A DNA stretch of 64,000 bases from Prosopocoilus inquinatus (GCA_036172665.1 CM069870.1:56544212-56608211); one strand, 5' to 3'; positions 12,015-23,724 are shown, counted from the first letter of the stretch. Notes: a model not told the origin generated them from the sequence alone. Program-made: numbers and translations.

Positions 12015-13395
12015 TTTTATTATTATTTTTACTCAAAGATTTTATAGTTGGTTTTTATCCATTTTTCTAATTTTCTTTTGAAAAGAGGCAAGTAGAAGGT
12101 TCATCTGATATCAATGGGAAGCATGTTATAATATTGAGAACCTAGGTACAAAACATGTCTTTGTCCGTTTGAAGTATTACAGAAAGGAATTTTTAGATCC
12201 CGATGTCTGCAAGCTCCAGTAGTAAAATTATCATACTGCACAAAAGGAATTTTAGATTTATTCGAGTGTATACAAATAATTATAGCTTTTTTTTATGTAA
12301 TTGGTTAATAGTCAATACATTATATAAGTTGAACAATAGTTGGGATGAAAAAGTTCTGGGTTTATTTAAACAAATTTTTAAAATTAATTTCTGAGTTACC
12401 TCTAGATGTTCAATAATAGAGGTGTTTGTTGAACCCCATACTGATATTCCATAATGTAGACAGCTTTGAACTAATGCAAAATAAACTGTTCTTAGTAAAT
12501 TAATGTTACAGTAGTGCCTAATTTACCTGAAAATAAACAAGGTTTTTGTAATTTTGTTTACCAACTTCTGTATGTGAAGATGCCAACGTAGATTAGAGTC
12601 TATTAATAATCCTAAATATTTGGTATTATCAGAATATTTCAAAACTGTATTAGCGACATTGATTTTAGAGATAGAATCGAAGTTACAATTCTGAATACAA
12701 AAAGGTATAACAACAGTTTTATCTAAATTTAATTTTAATTTATAATCTAACCATTTCTTAATTTTATTTAAACCATCAGATGTTAATTTGGCGACAAATT
12801 CCCATGTATCAGATGTAGAAACTGTAGAGGTATCATCAGCAAATGCTGTAAAGCTACCTGGAATATTCAATGAAAATAAATCATTAACATATAGTAGGAA
12901 AAGAAGTGGCCCAAGTACCGTACCCTGTGGAACACCAGTTTTAACAATTCTTTCATTACTTACTGTATTACCTATTTCTTTATATTGTGTCCTATTGACA
13001 AGATAACATTTCAATAATTCTACAACTTTGTCTCTAAAGCCATAACACTGTAGTTTATCTAAAAGACGACCATGGGGCACTGTATCAAAAGTTTTTTTTA
13101 AATCAAGAAAAGCGCCTATTACTTTTTCTCCATCATCTAAAGATTGAGAAATATTCTGTGTTAAATTAAGACAGCATCATTACAACTCAGATTTTGACAA
13201 AATCAGAACTGGGAACAGGACAAAATCTTTAATGAAATTTAGCATTCTATTCTTCAAACATAATTTAGAAAAGAGTGATGTTAGAGAAATGGGTCTGTAG
13301 TTATTAAGAAGGGATTTGTCACCCGATTTAAAAATACGAATAGTAATAGAACGTTTGAGTTCATTAGGAAAAATACCTTGGTTCCTGTTGCCTAG
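12015..13395 (-). pseudogene. Non-LTR retrotransposon (Jockey/CR1-like) reverse transcriptase remnant
   Basis: Read on the minus strand from about 13390, consecutive reverse-transcriptase blocks appear: FPNELKRS then IFKSGDKSLLNNYRPISLTS, FLDLKKTFDTVPH (motif A, with its aspartate), TGVPQGTVLGPLLFLLYVND (motif B), FADDT (catalytic motif C), and TKYLGLLIDSNLRWHLHI. The longest open stretch is 12523-13080. Past it, other frames give HYGISVWGSTN and the C-terminal PFCNTSNGQRHVLYLGSQ region, ending near 12040. An A-rich tail with ATAATAATAA sits at about 12015. There is a frame break near 13175 and another near 12525. The N-terminal endonuclease is missing, so this is a 5'-truncated, dead copy with the catalytic core still readable. 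Confidence 0.9.
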
Positions 13396-13799
13396 TTTCT
13401 CTATTCATTTTTTTTACATTCTCGCCGCTTTCCTCATGCATTTCTTTTCAACGCCATTCTTTAAAGAACCCTCTTTTTGTTTCTTTTGCTCTGTGTTTGG
13501 CGAATGGCTATGATATTGTAAATTCATAATTCTGCTGTTTGATCGATTTGCTTTTCCCAAAAATTGTTTCGCTCAGAGGGTACAAGTTTATATTAATTAC
13601 TCACTTTCCATCTTTTGGCTAAACCTATTCATCTTTACCTGTAATTATTAAATGACAAGGAGCTTTTTTCCTTTCTTTTGTACTCCATGAAGTACATCAC
13701 TCACTCTGACTGATTATGTCGTTTGCCGGTCTCTAGTTAGTAATAATAATATTCAAATTACGAAACTTCTTCCTGCCAGCTGTCATTTCTACATTTCCT

Positions 13800-14178
13800 T
13801 TTTTTATTTGGTGATATTTAGGTGGACGATCATCTTTATCCTTTGTATTTCTAAGATTTGTTCTATTTCTTCATGCGGTTTAAACACAAACGTTAGAAGA
13901 CATCGTCTTCGAGGTTCTGTTTTCCCAAATTCCAATGATCCTCTGTCTTATGTATTTTCGCTCCCTGTTTTGCGACCAAGTGATCCTGCTTCACGAAATT
14001 TAAGAACACAAGCATGGATATGTTTAACTAGCTGTTCATAAGTAATAGCAAAATTAGGAAACTGCTGTCGAAACTTCTGTACACACTGATTAATTGAATA
14101 AACTAACTGTCCAGTTTCTATTCTACCGGTTTGAAAATAACTTTCAACAATAAATATTTTCTGCTGTAATTCTAACAT
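13800..14178 (-). pseudogene. Helix-turn-helix transposase, N-terminal fragment (DUF4817-like)
   Basis: An ATG at 14178-14176 opens a 76-residue frame: LQQKIFIVESYFQTGRIETG, then CVQKFRQQFPNFAI and CVLKFREAGSLGRK. This matches the N-terminal HTH found in many insect mariner-like transposases (ExxIxIVExYFxTG followed by FRxxFP and KFRETGSVxRK). After the stop at 13948 the minus strand continues in other frames with weakly similar text to about 13800. The DDE/D catalytic part is not visible. This is the start of a transposase gene that has lost its body. Confidence 0.65.
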
Positions 14179-14179
14179 T

Positions 14180-15405
14180 TTGAATTAATTGAAAATACAA
14201 AGTGTCAATTTGACATTTGTTTAATTAAATAATTGAACAGCTATCAGTGCTGCAGATCTTAGGAGAAAAAAACAGTGAAATCATAACCCACTTTAATGAG
14301 GAATTCAATTGATGGCACGGTATAAAGTGGAGTTACAATATTTTTCATGCCCACTCGAATTTCATAATTTTATTCGATGTGCCTGTACGGTAGGTCCTGT
14401 TGAATCTACCAGCCAAGTTATTTAAGGATATTTTTATTGTTTTATAATTATTATTTTATTTTATTGTTGTCGACGTCAGGTATATTATTCCTAATTTGAG
14501 TTCCTGACAAAAAAAAAAATCTTATTAAACCGTCCTTTCAGGAAAATGCGAATAAATATGTTTCCCATCTTCCAGCACGTCCCTCCCGATAAAAAAATGA
14601 TATTCCTCAGCAAATTCCTCCCGGTAGGTACACTCGTTTCCATTTAGGAGCGTCATTCATTTCCCTGAGATACACTTAGAGGCACGCATCTCCTCGTCAT
14701 TTATATTTTATCATCGTTGAAAGACGGCGCAGCGCCGCGCCGCTCTTTTAAGTGCATGGTTACCTTATGTTTACGAACGCTGGCCTGCCAATGGCGATAT
14801 ATTCATATATGTGTGCGTGAGATGAGAGATAAACGTGCATTCCCCAGAGTTATTGTCTGCGCTCGCTTTAAAACGTAAAAAGCGTCGGCGTATCTAGAAT
14901 GTATTTTAAAGTCGGGACAATAAACCGCGACGCCTCGAAGCCACCTATTGTTGTTGACGAACGCTTCTGGCTCAAAATCACCAATTTGGTTCGTAAATGC
15001 ACGTACATATGTGGCTTATTGATATCTGTTTTGTACAAGCGAGTACACAATTTTATTTTCAACTTATATTTACTTGTCCAAAATTATGCAGGAATTCTGT
15101 TTTGTACAAAGTATTGACGAGAAAATGGTAAATAAGCATCCAAAATATTTATTCTCATAGGAGACTTTGAAAATATATTGTTTTTCAACATTTAATTTTT
15201 CAGTTCTCTTTTCGTCTGAATCCATGACCAGCCGACTTTAATTTGTATATTTGTGCATTATAAATAGGAGAATTCTTTGAAACTATAAACGATCTAAATG
15301 GGTTTCATTAGTTTATGAATTTGTTAAATATTTCACTAAATAGTAGTTGAAGTAATTTCTATTATTTCCTCAAGGCGTATAGGGTGGTTAGGTTACTGAA
15401 CTAAT
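14180..15405. other. Noncoding DNA with a GC-richer island
   Basis: No gene. The part at 14640-14900 is richer in G+C and has no repeat structure (short GC-only run near 14727-14745). It could be a conserved noncoding element, but that is untested. Confidence 0.35.
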
Positions 15406-15409
15406 CGTT

Positions 15410-15770
15410 TCATTTTTCTGTGCCTTTGGTTATACAACTTATACGTTTAGATGATATGTTATTTTTTATCTGAATGATCTTGTTCATGTTTATTTTGGGC
15501 ATTCTTGATGATATCACAGCTGGGGAACTTCGTTCTAATTCTTTGCAAGGGGTAGTATATTCATGCCAATTTTCTTCTTGTACTTGCAAATATACTGCTT
15601 CTTCTCTTGGTCGTCTTTGTGATGGCCCTACGGACGGAGTTGGAAAACTACTTTTCATCCCCTTTTGTCCCCAATTCTTTAAAACAATCCGTCTAAATTT
15701 GGATTTCAATTTCTTTGTTCGTGGCGTAAACTGGTCTAGCCAAAAGCTAGAAATCGATTTTCCAATTTAT
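15410..15770 (-). pseudogene. Unidentified coding-like fragment
   Basis: The minus strand has an open frame that includes FPTPSVGPSQRRPREEAVYL, then QVQEENWHEYTTPCKELERS and PAVISSRMPKINMNKII. The composition is protein-like, and the charge and proline content do not look like translated AT-rich noise. Stops appear upstream of about 15770. I do not recognise the family. A retroelement gag/ORF1 or a transposon accessory protein is possible, as is a decayed host exon. The overlapping 163-residue plus-strand ORF (15474-15965) is judged to be its shadow because its text is low-complexity toward the end. Confidence 0.3.
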
Positions 15771-15969
15771 TTGGTTGCTCTTGAATGGCGGTTTACCTGT
15801 ACTTTCAGAAGTGTTGAAAATATCTCGTCCGTTTATCTGTGCTCCCCTTGGAGTTCAAAATTGAAAACTTTACTTACGAGAATATCTCAAACAAAAATGT
15901 CGAAAATTTTTAAAAAATTTAAGATTTTTAAGTTTAAAAAATATAAACAAAATCGTGAAATTTAATTCC

Positions 15970-18900
15970 AATACTATTACATAATTAAAAACAAATTATT
16001 TTTTTAATATGAACAATCGTTCGACGAAACGCAAAGAAAGAACTTTATTAAAATATTAACCAGAAGTTTTTGCAAATAACCAAAACTAATTCATTTTTAT
16101 AAAATAAATAAATATCTATGAATTAGAGCGTTAAATAAAGCAAAACAAAAAAAGTTTTGAAGAGAGAAGGTGAAGATTCGGTATAAAATTAAAAAAAAAT
16201 AAAATACAGCTTGTGTTAAAATAAAATAACTTTACGCGTACAACTCACCAACGTTGAAACATAGTTTAAAATACAGTAGAAAAAAATCTGTTACGATTAA
16301 ATTAATTACCAGAAAAAAAAACCAACACCCGTGAAGTAGAATAACTTCTTTGCGAAAATTAAGTTCAAAGAGGAAAACTGACAAAAAAAATACTAATTTT
16401 CGACAAGGAACGGACACATACTTTTAGCTTAGGTCAAGAAGAAGCTGCACCAGAATTCTTAATTTCAGCTTCTGCCAACCTTTTTATGCATTATCATCCC
16501 GTTTAAGTGGGGCATTAGGCGTGGTTTTTGTTAAGGAATAACACCCTTAGTGAAAAGAATTAATTAGATTTCATATTGCAGGTTCCACAATCTCCGGCAG
16601 ATGTGCGTTGCATGGTGAAAACCGTGTCGAGTGCAAAATATGTAGAAACTGGTATCCAATGCTAAATTCTAGGAAACTCTCCAGCTTGTTAGCTAACCTT
16701 GACCCAATTATAATTATGAATCATATCAATATTATAAAGCAACATTTCATTTTTTTATTAAAACTTTGCATCTCTACGTACCGAATCCTTACATCTTGTT
16801 CCATGTAGGACAAGATTCTTACGTTGTTTCTTAAGCAGTTGTAGTTTGTTTTGTATTGTATTTGCTATTGTCCATAATTGACGGGGTGACATATTAAAAG
16901 AGTCTAAACTCTCTTAAAAAATAAGGGATTTTCTCTAAAAGGGTATTCTGATCATCGCCTATACTTTAGTATCTTGTTATTGTAGCATAACATTCTGTAA
17001 GAGGCAGAGTATATACATAGATGAGCACTTATAACATTTTTGATTCATTAATTTTGTATTTACTGCTACTTTGGAGTTTCCTTTAATCTTGTTACAAAAT
17101 TATAAAATGTATATATTCTTTATTCTTATGTTTGCCAATGCGTCATCTTAATTAAAAAATAAAATGTTTCTTTTCCAGAACCTTTAATGCTCTTCTGACT
17201 TATCTGATATCTGAATAACATGAAATTGACTTAGAACTTCTGCCAAATTTAGATATTTCAGATTATCAGGGAAAAGAATTCAGGCCACTTAGTGTCGAAC
17301 GCTTTTAACGCCGAACGAATTTACTCCTGCCACCTTTTGCGGCTCCGAGGCATCGAATTGTAATTGAGTGGGAGGGGAAGGAATGCAATATGAGCGTTCG
17401 CACTTCACAGAAGTTATTGTGGACGAGGCTGATACAGTCCGAGAATTAAATTTTCGTACCGTTCGCGGAGTAAATGGCCCGTATTCTTTTCCCTGCAGAT
17501 TACCTATCTTTTATCCCCAATTTTATCTGTGATTTATTGGTTTGAACATCCCGTTTAATATTAACGAGAATAATACTCTTGTGTGCTTGGACTTTTGATG
17601 ATCTTTAAGGCCTCTTTGAGGCTTATCTTTACTGTTAAGAACTTTCCATATATTCTACCTATTTATTTCCTTCCGCGGTATCAATTATAAAGTAAAATAA
17701 GATCTATTTTAATATCAAATTCGTCCACTTTGAACGATATAGATAGTTCGAGAAGTTTTTGGAAATGTAGCCAAATTCTAAATATACTAAAATATGTAGA
17801 AGAGCATTTAGAGCTCCCGTGTTATGTGGGAGGCTTGTACGTCAGGATTTAACAACATTTTTTTTTATCTGTGGTGGTTGCCCAACGGGGTCCTAAGTGT
17901 GTTTTTCTGAGGTAGAGTATTCCATGGCTTTGTTACTTCCAAACCTCCACGTTAAAGAGGAAGGTGTGTTGAATTTTCTTACCACTTGGACCGTCCATGC
18001 GTCTTAATTAATAATTAATAAAAAAATAATATTACGATAACCATATCTCTTTAAGTAGTTATTTGAATTTGGTGAATCTATAGTAAGGATTCTTAGGACG
18101 GATTTACTTGAAAAATTTTAACAGCAAAAAGTATTTTGAAAATGAGAGGTATTCTACAATTTTTTTTTACTGGCAATGAACTTGAACTAATATACACCTG
18201 CATATTTATTTTCAGTTTAAATTCTTTTGGCAAAGGTATTTTTACCGAAGGTAGTTCAGTTTCAATTTTTGAAGAAATTTCAGTGTAAGTTAAAACGTGT
18301 TTTTGTTTCTCTGATCTTTCACCCCAAAGCCTATTCCATCAGCATTCTTTACAGTCGATCAGAAATATTACTGGAAAAGGGTGGCTACGGAATATAACAT
18401 AAAAAATGGTTAATTATTTTGCAATTTATTATATTATATATCAGACCTATTATTAGTTATTTTGGGTTACTTTAAGCCTTTGTATGTCAGAATTTAGAAA
18501 ATATAAAGTTTAAAATTTTATCCTTAGACAGAAAGCTTTGTTTTTATCAAAAACATTTAATTCTAAATTAACTTTATTTGAGAGTAATACTTATTATGTT
18601 GAAATTTTCTGATGTTTTAAAATAGAAGCCTTAAAACAAACTTTAAAAATTTGTGGAATGATGACAATGTCTTATTGGAGACTAATATTATTTTTATGTA
18701 TTCCGTGTATTAATCATTGCTCTTTTTTACGATGTTCCATAATAAAAGCATTTCAAATTTTTGTTTTACTAGTTTTGCCAAAACATGTTAACATCTCTAG
18801 TGTGCTACTACTTCAAAAAGATCAAAACTGATCCTCGCTATTAGATTTGCAAATAAAATTTCAGTATTTACAATTTCATTGCAGTAAGTTTTCTTTTACA

Positions 18901-19085
18901 TTTTCAGTTTACATTTCCGAGTGCCACAAATCAAAGACTTGTTTATAGAGCTTATCTCGTTTATAATATTACTTCTTATAGTTTCGTCTTTTACATTAAT
19001 TTAAAACTTCATATAGTACACAAGTTTAAAGAAACCTAGCCGAAGCAACTGAATTTTCGGTGACATAACTAATTTTTTAGTGAAC
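15970..19085. other. AT-rich noncoding DNA
   Basis: No supported gene over 3 kb. A short plus-strand frame at 16590-16660 has a CKIC..WY pattern resembling half of a zinc finger, but there is too little of it to call. The 17290-17530 part is richer in G+C. Otherwise I see nothing. Confidence 0.4.
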
Positions 19086-19087
19086 AG

Positions 19088-19185
19088 ATAAAACAGCGAC
19101 ATTTTACGGTCGCTTTTTGACCAGACATTGCAGTAGGATAGACAAAAAAAAAACGATTTGCAACAAAATTTTTTTATAATTTTTT
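19088..19185 (+). repeat. Fragment of the hammerhead foldback family
   Basis: ACATTGCAGTAGGATAGACA here is identical to a block in the left arm of the element at 22723-23383, and the AGCGACAT...TCGCTTTTTGACC text before it matches with a few changes. It is followed by AACGATTTGCA, which in the 22.7-kb element lies elsewhere and in the opposite arm, so this copy is rearranged. No hammerhead core is left. It shows that the 22.7-kb element belongs to a family. Confidence 0.6.
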
Positions 19186-19189
19186 TAGT

Positions 19190-20188
19190 GAAACTAATCT
19201 CTGCTTAGTTAGTCGAGGAAACAAAAATATGTTGTTCTTGGAATAAAGTAAAAATTACTAATTACTAAAAACTAATTTTGATATTTGTTAAGCATGAGAA
19301 AAGTAATGACAGCTTACAAAAAGGCACAAGTAACTAAATTTTTATTTTATACAACTAAACTACCTACAACTAATTTGTCTTATTTGTCACAAGCATAATG
19401 GAATTTCTAAAACGGTATTATGACTATAGACTAAAAAGTAAGTTGTAACAAAGCAAGTATAATTGAAATCGCCATGTAATTTTTAAGCGAATATTTGTAC
19501 AATGAATATTTCAAGAATTGTTTAATATAGATATTAAGTTTAAAATAATTTTGGAAGTTTCGATTCTACTTTATCTACAAATTAATAAACTTCTGTCTAA
19601 GTACGGATGTTTTATTCATTTCAAATTTCGTCTTCCTTAAAGTTGCTTATTTATTCATTGAAAATGGAAAACGTCACCCCTAGACGAAATTAAATTAAAT
19701 TCACCCAGCCAAAGTAGTAATTTCCGAAGATAACAACGCGCAATAATAGAATAATAAAATTTCCGGAGGAGTTCTGATTCCGGAGAATATCAACCGCGAT
19801 TCATTCTAAGGCCTGATCCGGAGTTTATTCGGTTTATCTTCGCGCGAAAATTTTCTCGTTCTGTTTTATTTGCGAGCTGTCAGATGCATTTCTTTCGTTT
19901 CATAATGTTCGGGAAAGGTTGGCGTTTCCGTCGACACGGGAAATGCATTTTCCATACTTTTGTATTAAAAATTGCATAAGCAATGGCAGATGATAAAAGA
20001 ATTTTATTATTCGCGACAGGTGCCTCTGAGAATTTCATACAAATTTAATTTGTTCACTTAGTTGACGTAAGTTTACTACGTGTTTTATTCTGTGAGTTAG
20101 TTTAGACGAGTTGAGTTTGAATAACTTGCTTGGTGGGGAAGTTTCAAAAGTTCTTCATTAGTCTTTTTAGCATCCAAGCTTAATTTTA
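19190..20188. other. Noncoding DNA, no supported feature
   Basis: AT-rich, except for a GC-richer block at about 19720-19960. No ORF with motifs and no inverted repeats were found. Confidence 0.4.
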
Positions 20189-20190
20189 CA

Positions 20191-20623
20191 CAGGATGTTA
20201 ATAAAAAGAACTTTACAAAATTTGGCAGGTGAGAGTAGAGATCGAAACGGAAAAAAATCTGATAAACCCAGTGCCAAACTTAATGGTTTTCGAAATAAGG
20301 GATATTTTGATTTACACCCTTAGATTTTAATGAATTTATCAACATCAAAAATCCTAAAACAAAGGTTGTCCTGTTGTGATAAATATTGACAGGCTTGTCA
20401 AAAGTTGGTCGAAGTTAAACGAACGTACTCTTTGAGGCATGTTCCTTCTTAACAATTAGTTTCACCATATTCTGTGATAACTTTAAGTATGTTAATGATT
20501 CTGTATGTAACTTTTTTTTTAATTAAACCATACTTGGAGAACGGTTGAGTTTTGGACTTGAAGTTATTAGAACTTGTTTTGATCTATACTACCACTTGTT
20601 AAAGTTTTATTCTTAACACCCTG
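20191..20623. mobile_element. MITE with CAGGGTG-type termini, 433 bp
   Basis: The left end reads CAGGATGTTAATAAAAAGAA. The reverse complement of the right end reads CAGGGTGTTAAGAATAAAAC, and the match continues into CTTTA. A TA lies at 20624-20625; the left flank now reads CA, a likely decayed TA. The terminal CAGGGTG motif is shared with the long-TIR element at 46094-47625. No coding capacity is visible. Confidence 0.65.
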
Positions 20624-20625
20624 TA

Positions 20626-22130
20626 TTTAAATATAATAATTAATTAAGGTATAATAACTTAATAATTTTACAATTGGTCCAACACGTATAGATATTTTGT
20701 ATTCAGTGTCATTAGGAAAGTATTTATTTTGAGAATTTTTATTATATTATTTTAGCTGCTCACAGTATTTTTTAATGAAAGATGTGTTTCAATAATCGGA
20801 TACCCCGCACATAAAAAAATACTATAAATATACGCGCTCGGTTGCGATATCAATACATCGGAGACGTCTTTATGTCTTTTTTTATAACTTTCTTTCGGGA
20901 ATGTTTGCTTATTTTCGCGCTATTAAATACATGAACCCACAAATTGACGCACGTTTAAAATAAGGCTGTAAATAGTCTGAAATTTTGCGGTTATGTGTTT
21001 GTGCCAAATTCTTACGAAATATGAAATTTCTATGACAACATTCAACCTATTTTCTTCAATCTATTTTTATTACATTTTTTTTGAAGGGAAAACAAATACT
21101 GAATGAGTCGATGTACACAGTGTGATAGATTCAAACATATAGGGTGCTTCCGGTATAGCAATGGGCAATTAGCCTAATCAAAACGAGTGAGAAAGTCTAG
21201 TATAAGTTTCGGATCCAGCTTTCGGTTTAAGAAAAAAGAAAACAAAGACTGTAAAATATTTGAGAATCGCTGAACAATACCTCGGTGAACTCAGTGAAAT
21301 CTTTGAAGACTCTTTCGCAATGCAATAATTTTTAATGATTTGAGAACTGCATTTTTTAAATCATTAAATTGACACTGATTTGTTTTTAAATTTCTATGTT
21401 GTATAAAACAAGAATATTTTAGACCACACTACTATTTTATTTCTTAATTTGCTCTCGAAATATCTTTAAAATATTGAACTTCCCAAGGAGCTAGTTCTTA
21501 GTAGTTATTGTAAGAAATTCGATATATGTACTTCATTTAATTACGGTACTTCATTAAATTAGAACTATCGGAATATGACTCGTTTGAAAACACAAATGAC
21601 ATGCATGCAGCGTTTTCTAACGAAAGCATTAGTCAGCTTGAAATGGCCCTAGAAATGAGATCAAGGGCATTTTGTTAAAAGGCTTAAATTATGCAATGCT
21701 TTGCAAAAAGTGAAATATCGTTGGATCACCGGTGAGTCGTATTGAAACAGAAGATATAATTATTATGTAAGGGCTCCTGATTTCTACAAGGAAACCTCAG
21801 CCTACATCGACATCAGTTACATAATAACTTAATAACTGCTGCCAGTAAAACAGATTGAATCATCAGAATTTTTCAAGACCAACGTATATGCAAAGTCCAT
21901 GCAGATTGGAAAGTAGATCATTCAGATTCATTTAAGTACCTAGCGTTTTCTGATCAGAGGGGAGTTTGATAACACATCTGCCACGATGCAAAAACTCCTG
22001 TCATCCAGTAAAAGTATTTCTTCTGTTTGACACGCGTCTGAATTTTCCTTGTATTTAAATTTTCTAAATTAATTTTTTTTTCTATAGACAATTTTTCTAA
22101 TTAAATTAACTAAAGTGTACCTAAGAAGCA
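20626..22130. other. Noncoding DNA
   Basis: No gene. A TATAGGGTGCTTCC element-end-like sequence is at about 21140 with no partner seen. The last bases (22131-22138) are the left target duplication of the hAT element. Confidence 0.45.
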
Positions 22131-22153
22131 CCCACAACTAGTGTCTGACCGAA
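22131..22153 (+). repeat. hAT left target duplication and terminal inverted repeat
   Basis: The octamer CCCACAAC (22131-22138) is followed by the TIR TAGTGTCTGACCGAA (22139-22153). It pairs with the right end at 26114-26136. Confidence 0.85.
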
Positions 22154-22766
22154 CATTCGGTTTCGGTTTCGGCCGGTTTTGGCCAAAGTTAAGGTTTTGG
22201 CCAAGAAACACCAGAAACTGTATTCGGCGGACCTCAGCAGGAATAACAGGCGTTCGGCATTACCCGGTTTAACCTATGTCTGCTTGCATGCATTTTAGGG
22301 TGCATTATTACTGATGTAAAATAACGAATTAGGCTGGTAATATGATACGAAAAATTTGCTGATTACTTTAACGTTGTTATTAAAAGTGGAGTCAGTGCAG
22401 CGAATGTTTGTTAACATTTTCTTTTTTTGATTACATACATATTAATCTGAAGTTTTCGATATTTTTTCAGTGAATCATATTAAACTACATAGGGTGTTCA
22501 AATAAGAATAATAAATTTTAACAATAAAGGTTTAGTGAATTTAATGTTTCAAATTTAATCATAAAGTGAATTTTCTTTGCGGTAGGGGAAGAGACATTCC
22601 TAAAGTACAAAAGTTCTTGATTCTGATAAAATTCAATTTTAAAATGCACTTAGATGTTGCTGGCCGGACACCACTTATTATAGTGTGTCCACGGATTGTA
22701 TTCACTATAGGTAAAAGTTTTCAGAAAAATTTTTTGTGCAAATCGTTTTTGATTGCAGTGAGAACC

Positions 22767-22831
22767 TCGAGCAGCCTCTGGACAGCTGTTTCAGCCCTGC
22801 TTGGGGCTTCTTCAGCAGAAACGTAGCTCGA
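22767..22831 (-). ncRNA. Hammerhead ribozyme, copy 2 on minus strand
   Basis: On the minus strand: outer helix I strand TCGAGC (22831-22826), CTGAAGA (22815-22809), helix II AGCCC/GGGCT, GAAA (22792-22789), helix III from the palindrome ACAGCTGT, cleavage triplet GTC (22783-22781), CAG pairing with CTG next to the core, and GCTCGA (22772-22767) closing outer helix I. All invariant core positions are present. It lies 314 bp downstream, in transcript sense, of the ribozyme at 23081-23142. Confidence 0.85.
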
Positions 22832-23080
22832 CATTCCCACTGCAGACTAAAAACGACTTGCCCAATTTATTCGCAAATGCGATGTAAGAATGATGAACAT
22901 ATAAAATAGCGACATCTTACTATCGCTTTTTGACCTAACATTGCAGTAGGATAGACAAATTGAAGCGGGATTTGCTCCTAATGAGTCCCCCATGCAAGGC
23001 GGCCATGCTTGCTGTCAAAGCATAATGAAAGATTTTAGAAAAATTTTTTGTGCAAATCGTTTTTGATTGCAGTGAGAACC

Positions 23081-23142
23081 TCGAGCAGCCTCTGGACAGC
23101 TGTTTCAGCCCTGCTTGGGGCTTCTTCAGCAGAATGTCGAGC
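23081..23142 (-). ncRNA. Hammerhead ribozyme, copy 1 on minus strand
   Basis: The core is the same as in the copy at 22767-22831, with CTGAAGA at 23129-23123. Here the 5' flank runs into the foldback spacer, so the spacer is read in the opposite sense to the other copies. Because the spacer contains TCGA, an outer helix I (CTCGA with TCGAG) can still form. Together with copy 2 it defines a 314-nt monomer that self-cleavage could release. Confidence 0.8.
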
Positions 23143-23201
23143 TACGTTTCTGCTGAAGAAGCCCCAAGCAGGGCTGAAACAGCTGTCCAGAGGCTGCTCG
23201 A
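23137..23201 (+). ncRNA. Hammerhead ribozyme, plus-strand copy
   Basis: TCGAGC (23137-23142) pairs with GCTCGA (23196-23201) as outer helix I, and CTG/CAG forms inner helix I. The core CTGAAGA is at 23153-23159, helix II AGCCC (23160-23164) pairs with GGGCT (23171-23175), and GAAA is at 23176-23179. Helix III is the 4-bp palindrome ACAG/CTGT (23179-23186). The GTC triplet places the cut after 23187. All conserved hammerhead nucleotides are present, and the internal loop within helix I could give type I tertiary contacts. Confidence 0.85.
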
Positions 23202-23540
23202 GGTTCTCACTGCAATCAAAAACGATTTGCACAAAAAAATTTTCTAAAATCTTTCATTATGCTTTGACAGCAAGCATGGCCGCCTTGCATGGGGGACTCA
23301 TTAGGAGCAAATCCCGCTTCAATTTGTCTATCCTACTGCAATGTTAGGTCAAAAAGCGATAGTAAGATGTCGCTATTTTATATGTAAAAGTTTTCCATTT
23401 TTGAGATTTTGAAAAAAATATCGCTCTTCTTGATTATCTTAAAAGAACCAGAAACTTGATAGAAAAAAGAAAATAGTTAAAAAAATGAAAAATTCTGTGT
23501 TGACCTTTACAAAATAGAGCAGAGTTCAAAGCTTCTCTTA

Positions 23541-23669
23541 GGCCCGGTTTCGCCATCACAGTTTAACTTCAAGCTCTGTTTTATTCCTATAGAAACAATT
23601 ATCCTTGCAATTGTTACCATGGGAATAAAGCGAAGTTTAAAGTTAAACTGTGATGGTAAAATCGGGCCA
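23541..23669. mobile_element. TA-flanked MITE, 129 bp
   Basis: Left end: GGCCCGGTTTCGCCATCACA. Reverse complement of right end: TGGCCCGATTTTACCATCAC. The inverted match continues through AGTTTAACTT and into the centre, so the whole unit folds into a hairpin. It lies between TA at 23539-23540 and TA at 23670-23671. It is related to the MITE at 3151-3264 and inserted in the hAT element. Confidence 0.8.
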
Positions 23670-23724
23670 TAGTGAAAATCATGTCATGAATTAAAATTAG
23701 GTCTCACGATATAAAAAACATTAA

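Larger units (their letters stand above)
22723..23383. mobile_element. Hammerhead-ribozyme foldback retroelement (retrozyme-like), 661 bp
   Basis: The element is bounded by a perfect 12-bp direct repeat, GTAAAAGTTTTC, at 22711-22722 and 23384-23395, so it is one discrete insertion into the hAT element. Inside is a near-perfect inverted repeat: arms 22899-23134 and 23148-23383 (236 bp each, one visible difference) around a 13-bp spacer. The left part holds a second, direct copy of the ribozyme end 314 bp away, so the minus-strand unit is a monomer with a hammerhead on each side. The plus-strand unit is a single ribozyme plus a truncated body. There is no protein-coding capacity. Tandem hammerhead monomers without ORFs are the mark of retrozymes described in plants and animals; the head-to-head form and variable-length duplication point to retrotransposition by another element's enzyme. 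I infer the class, while the structure is read directly. Confidence 0.85.

Noticed and set aside
15474..15965. 163-residue plus-strand ORF
   Set aside because: Antisense to the more protein-like minus-strand frame and ends in lysine/phenylalanine-rich noise.
16590..16660. CKIC..WY pattern suggesting a PHD or RING finger exon
   Set aside because: Only one cysteine pair and no continuation; such patterns arise by chance in short ORFs.
23035..23347. Three overlapping ORFs of 65-99 residues on both strands
   Set aside because: They are readings of the hammerhead foldback arms, mirror images of each other, not genes.
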